From the NCBI RefSeq assembly GCF_017591425.1, contig NW_024465369.1, forward strand, positions 23,218,501 to 23,282,500: a stretch of DNA of 64,000 bases, in the 5' to 3' direction. The position numbers were made by a program, and so were the translations under genes. Below, one piece after another: positions 61,390-64,000 of this stretch. Every line of letters starts with the position of its first letter. Position 1 is the stretch's first letter. The notes below the pieces were generated by a model. It saw nothing but the letters and a program-made list of their open reading frames with translations, had not been told where the DNA came from and ran no database searches. This DNA is from Ochotona curzoniae. Its lineage: Eukaryota > Chordata > Mammalia > Lagomorpha > Ochotonidae.

Positions 61390-61958
61390 CTTTTCAAACA
61401 AACAAAAACAATGTCATTTCCACAAGTATTTTACTTAGTACCCTTTGTATAAATGGTCATCAGTGTGATAATTTTTACAACATGAAAAAGATAAACCTAG
61501 GAAATAAGTCATGGAATTCTAGACCTTCTGCATTGAGGAGGATCTAGTGTAGGATTCCCTTCTTGATCTGGGAACTGTCAGGTAAGGAGAAGCAGAAGCT
61601 GTGGCAACAGTCATGCAATGACAGAGACTTAGGACCAAATAGAATCTTGAACAGTAAATTTTCCATCTGTGAACTCTTTTCACCTGGCACAAAGAGTGAT
61701 GTTTTGGAACACAGTTTAAGTTCTAGTGCAGGGACTTTATATGCAGGGCGTGAACGGGGCACACAGTTATCATCTGCTGAAAAGAGTCCACATTCAGACT
61801 GTGTTCTCCAGCACAGGGTTGACAGAAATGTCACCTGGACAGCCACCTTTGGTTGCCTGTGGTGTCACCCTGGGTGGATATGCCGATGAGCAGCACTTAC
61901 AGGAATTGCAGAGCCTTGGTGTTTGGGGAATGCTTGCCATTCTTTTTCCAAAAGCTGT

Positions 61959-62001
61959 TTAGAATTATATTGTATTAATTTTAGAATTATATTGTATTAA
62001 T
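61959..62001 (+). repeat. Tandem duplication, period 22 bp
   Basis: TTAGAATTATATTGTATTAAT occurs at 61959 and 61981, identical over 21 bases. Confidence 0.92.
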
Positions 62002-63044
62002 CACAGCCAGGGGCCCCCTCACTCTTCAGAACTAATTCTGTTAGATGAGTCTTTGCTACTGTTGGGTAAGCAAACAAATTGAAAGTTGCTTCTGGGACTC
62101 TGGTAGTAATTAGATTCATAGTCAAAAACTATGAGAACATTGTGATATCATCAACCCACGTAGTCTGTAATCTAAAAAACTTAGAGCAGTGTTTAAAAGT
62201 GAAATGTTCAGTCTCTAAAGTCAAGATGCAAAGATAAAAGGGAAACTCCAGCTGGAACAAGGACAGGACCAGCAGAGATTTTGAAATCATAGCAGTACAA
62301 TCTGAAGGCACTGGCCTACCCCTCAAAAGAATTTGACGAAGCAACAGCAAATATTTCAAACCAGCTGAGTGTCACTACCCCCAATTCTGGTCATTTGACT
62401 TCAATTTGTACTGTGCAGAGGTCACAGGAATGGATAAAACAGATGAAAACAAAGGTGGCAGGAGGGAATTCAGGCAGGCAGAGGAAATAGAAATCACAGT
62501 GACAGAAGAAATGGAGAAAGGAGCATGGAAAGAAGATAGTGGTAGAATGACATGAACAGTAATATCCAGTAACAATTTCAGCAAATTCTCAGAATGATGG
62601 GAATATAATCTTGACAGAAAAAATGACAGGAAGCGGCTTCTTTCCCACTCTCTCCTCCACATTCAGTGGCATTTCTAAACTTGGCATCTCCAAGGTTATA
62701 AAAAAGATAAGATCCACTTGGCAATAATAATCTTTGAAAATGATGGTTCAGTTTATTATCTTAACTCTAGAATTGCTGCTTTATTCTTGTAATGATTCTT
62801 TTAAAAATGGTTGTTTTTATCTCTACTTTCCGAGTTAAAACATTAACTCCCCCAGATACTAAAAGAAATAATAGTCCTTAAAAAAAAACAAATAATTGGA
62901 TTTCAGGCACTGGATTGCAATTAGGTATTCCTCAAGCCTTTATGGCATCTAAAAGTTTTGAATGTTATTTCATCAGGATGTGTTCTGAATAAGAAATACA
63001 GGTGTGCTAGAAAAATCAATGAAATAGGAAATCAAGACACTTAA

Positions 63045-63207
63045 ATGCAGTTCTGGGGTTACATTATATAGTGGGGAGATAAAGTTGCTAGAAGAGAGGA
63101 TTTTGAGTGTTCTGACCACAAAGATAAGATAAATGTTATCATATAGGTAATAGTAAGCTGTTTTGATTATTACACAAAGTATACATGGATCAAAGCATTA
63201 TACTGGG
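63045..63207 (+). mobile_element. L1 3' UTR relic, interrupted by a CSINE
   Basis: GAAGAGAGGATTTTGAGTGTTC, ACCACAAAGATAAGATAAATG and TTGATTATTACACAAAGTATAC follow an L1 3' UTR. It resumes after the CSINE at about 63573-63625 with ACACATATAATTATGTATC. Confidence 0.75.
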
Positions 63208-63572
63208 AGCCAGTGTTGTGGTACAGCATGCTAAAACTTCACCTTTAGCTCTGGCATGCCGTATGGGCTCCAGCTGGAGTCCTGGCTCTACTTCCAGCCC
63301 ATCTTCCTGCTTCCATGTCTGGGAAAGCAGCAGAAGATGGCCCAAGTTCTTGGGGCCCTGAACACACATGGTAAAGACCTAGGAGAAGCTCCAGACTCCC
63401 AGCATGGGGTGTGGCCCAGCCCTTGTCGTTGTGGCCATTTGGAGAGTGAACCAGCAGTGCAAGATTCTCTCTCTCTCTTTCACCTTCTCCCTGACTCAAC
63501 CTCTTTGTCTTTGTCCTCCTTTTCTCTCTGTAGCTTTGCCTTTCAAATAAATTTTTTAAATCCTTTAAAAAA
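63208..63572 (+). mobile_element. CSINE inserted in an L1 3' UTR
   Basis: GGGAGCCAGTGTTGTGGTAC head, CTCTGGCATGCCGTATGGGC, GCCCAAGTTCTTGGGGCCC and GCCTTTCAAATAAATTTTTT tail. The flanks show a short imperfect duplication (ATTATACTG versus ATTGTACTG). Confidence 0.9.
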
Positions 63573-64000
63573 TTGTACTGTTCCCCTAACACATATAATT
63601 ATGTATCAGCTTAAAAATAATTTAAAAATCAGTGGAAGATTTAACAAAACTATCTTCCAATCTGTGCTTACTTTCTAGAGGAAATATAGAATTCAGAGCT
63701 AAAAGGTAAAAGGGAGAATAGTTTGTTTCTCTAACACAAACTAAATGACTAAAACCCAGTTGTAGATTTTTGTTTTTTATTTTTAAGAATTGAACAAACT
63801 ATTTGCTATGTGTAGGAAATTTTGTTTTAGTTTATACTAAAAACCTATAGGCATTTGTCCACTTCAGAGAACCTTTAGAATACTGGATATTAGCTAGTTA
63901 TACATTTTTAATTATCAAAACACAAAGTTTAGCTTAGTTTAAGTATGATGTTTTTAAGATAAAAGTGAAAGAATGTGTATTGATTGAGAAGGCAAGCAAC

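Larger units (their letters stand above)
61390..64000 (-). other. PLA2R1 intron, 5' part not reached
   Basis: No further PLA2R1 exon was found up to the window edge; the CTLD1 exons should lie beyond 64000. Only an L1 tail, a CSINE and a 22-bp duplication are recognised. A 100-codon open frame at 61544-61846 has no recognisable domain. Confidence 0.75.

Noticed and set aside
61544..61889. Overlapping 100- and 108-codon frames on opposite strands, considered as a missing CTLD1 exon
   Set aside because: No CTLD motif (WIGL, CYK, WxxA) and no fit to the phase required before the exon at 61195-61389.

Overview
The window is mammalian nuclear DNA and holds one gene, read on the minus strand: 20 consecutive internal exons of PLA2R1, the M-type secretory phospholipase A2 receptor (a mannose-receptor-family endocytic C-type lectin). 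All 20 exons have AG acceptors and GT donors, their phases join without a break, and together they encode 916 codons (2748 nt) with no stop. The encoded part runs from the start of C-type lectin-like domain 2 (CTLD2) to the first part of CTLD8, roughly residues 370-1285 of a protein of about 1460 residues. The signal peptide, cysteine-rich domain, fibronectin II domain and CTLD1 must lie beyond position 64000. The rest of CTLD8, the transmembrane helix, the cytoplasmic tail and the 3' UTR must lie before position 1. If the usual 30-exon structure applies, these are exons 7-26 (inferred).

The organism is most likely a lagomorph, and a pika (Ochotona) rather than a rabbit. About 25 copies of the lagomorph tRNA-derived SINE (CSINE) are present on both strands. 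The youngest carry a head that I recall from pika DNA (GCCTAGTGGCTAAAGTCC and CCGGTTCTAATCCCGGC). This rests on memory of the repeat families, not on a search.

Layout from high to low coordinates, which is the direction of transcription: 61389-55610 CTLD2; 55708-29964 CTLD3, spread over two introns of 11.7 and 12.9 kb that hold most of the repeats; 30166-21069 CTLD4; 20503-13462 CTLD5, beginning with a 36-nt microexon; 13601-7005 CTLD6; 3893-1969 CTLD7; 243-103 the start of CTLD8. The introns contain CSINEs, old L1 tails, LINE-2, MIR, a MaLR-type LTR (MLT1-like), a MER5-like hAT element, a Tigger-like element with terminal inverted repeats, CA microsatellites and short tandem duplications.

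The strangest stretch is about 660 bp at 56089-56748, where the plus strand has only two G residues and includes a run of 21 C. It is either an extremely strand-asymmetric, quadruplex-prone intronic sequence or a sequencing/assembly artefact; I lean towards artefact. I see no second protein-coding gene, no tRNA or rRNA gene, no CRISPR array and no new biological system.
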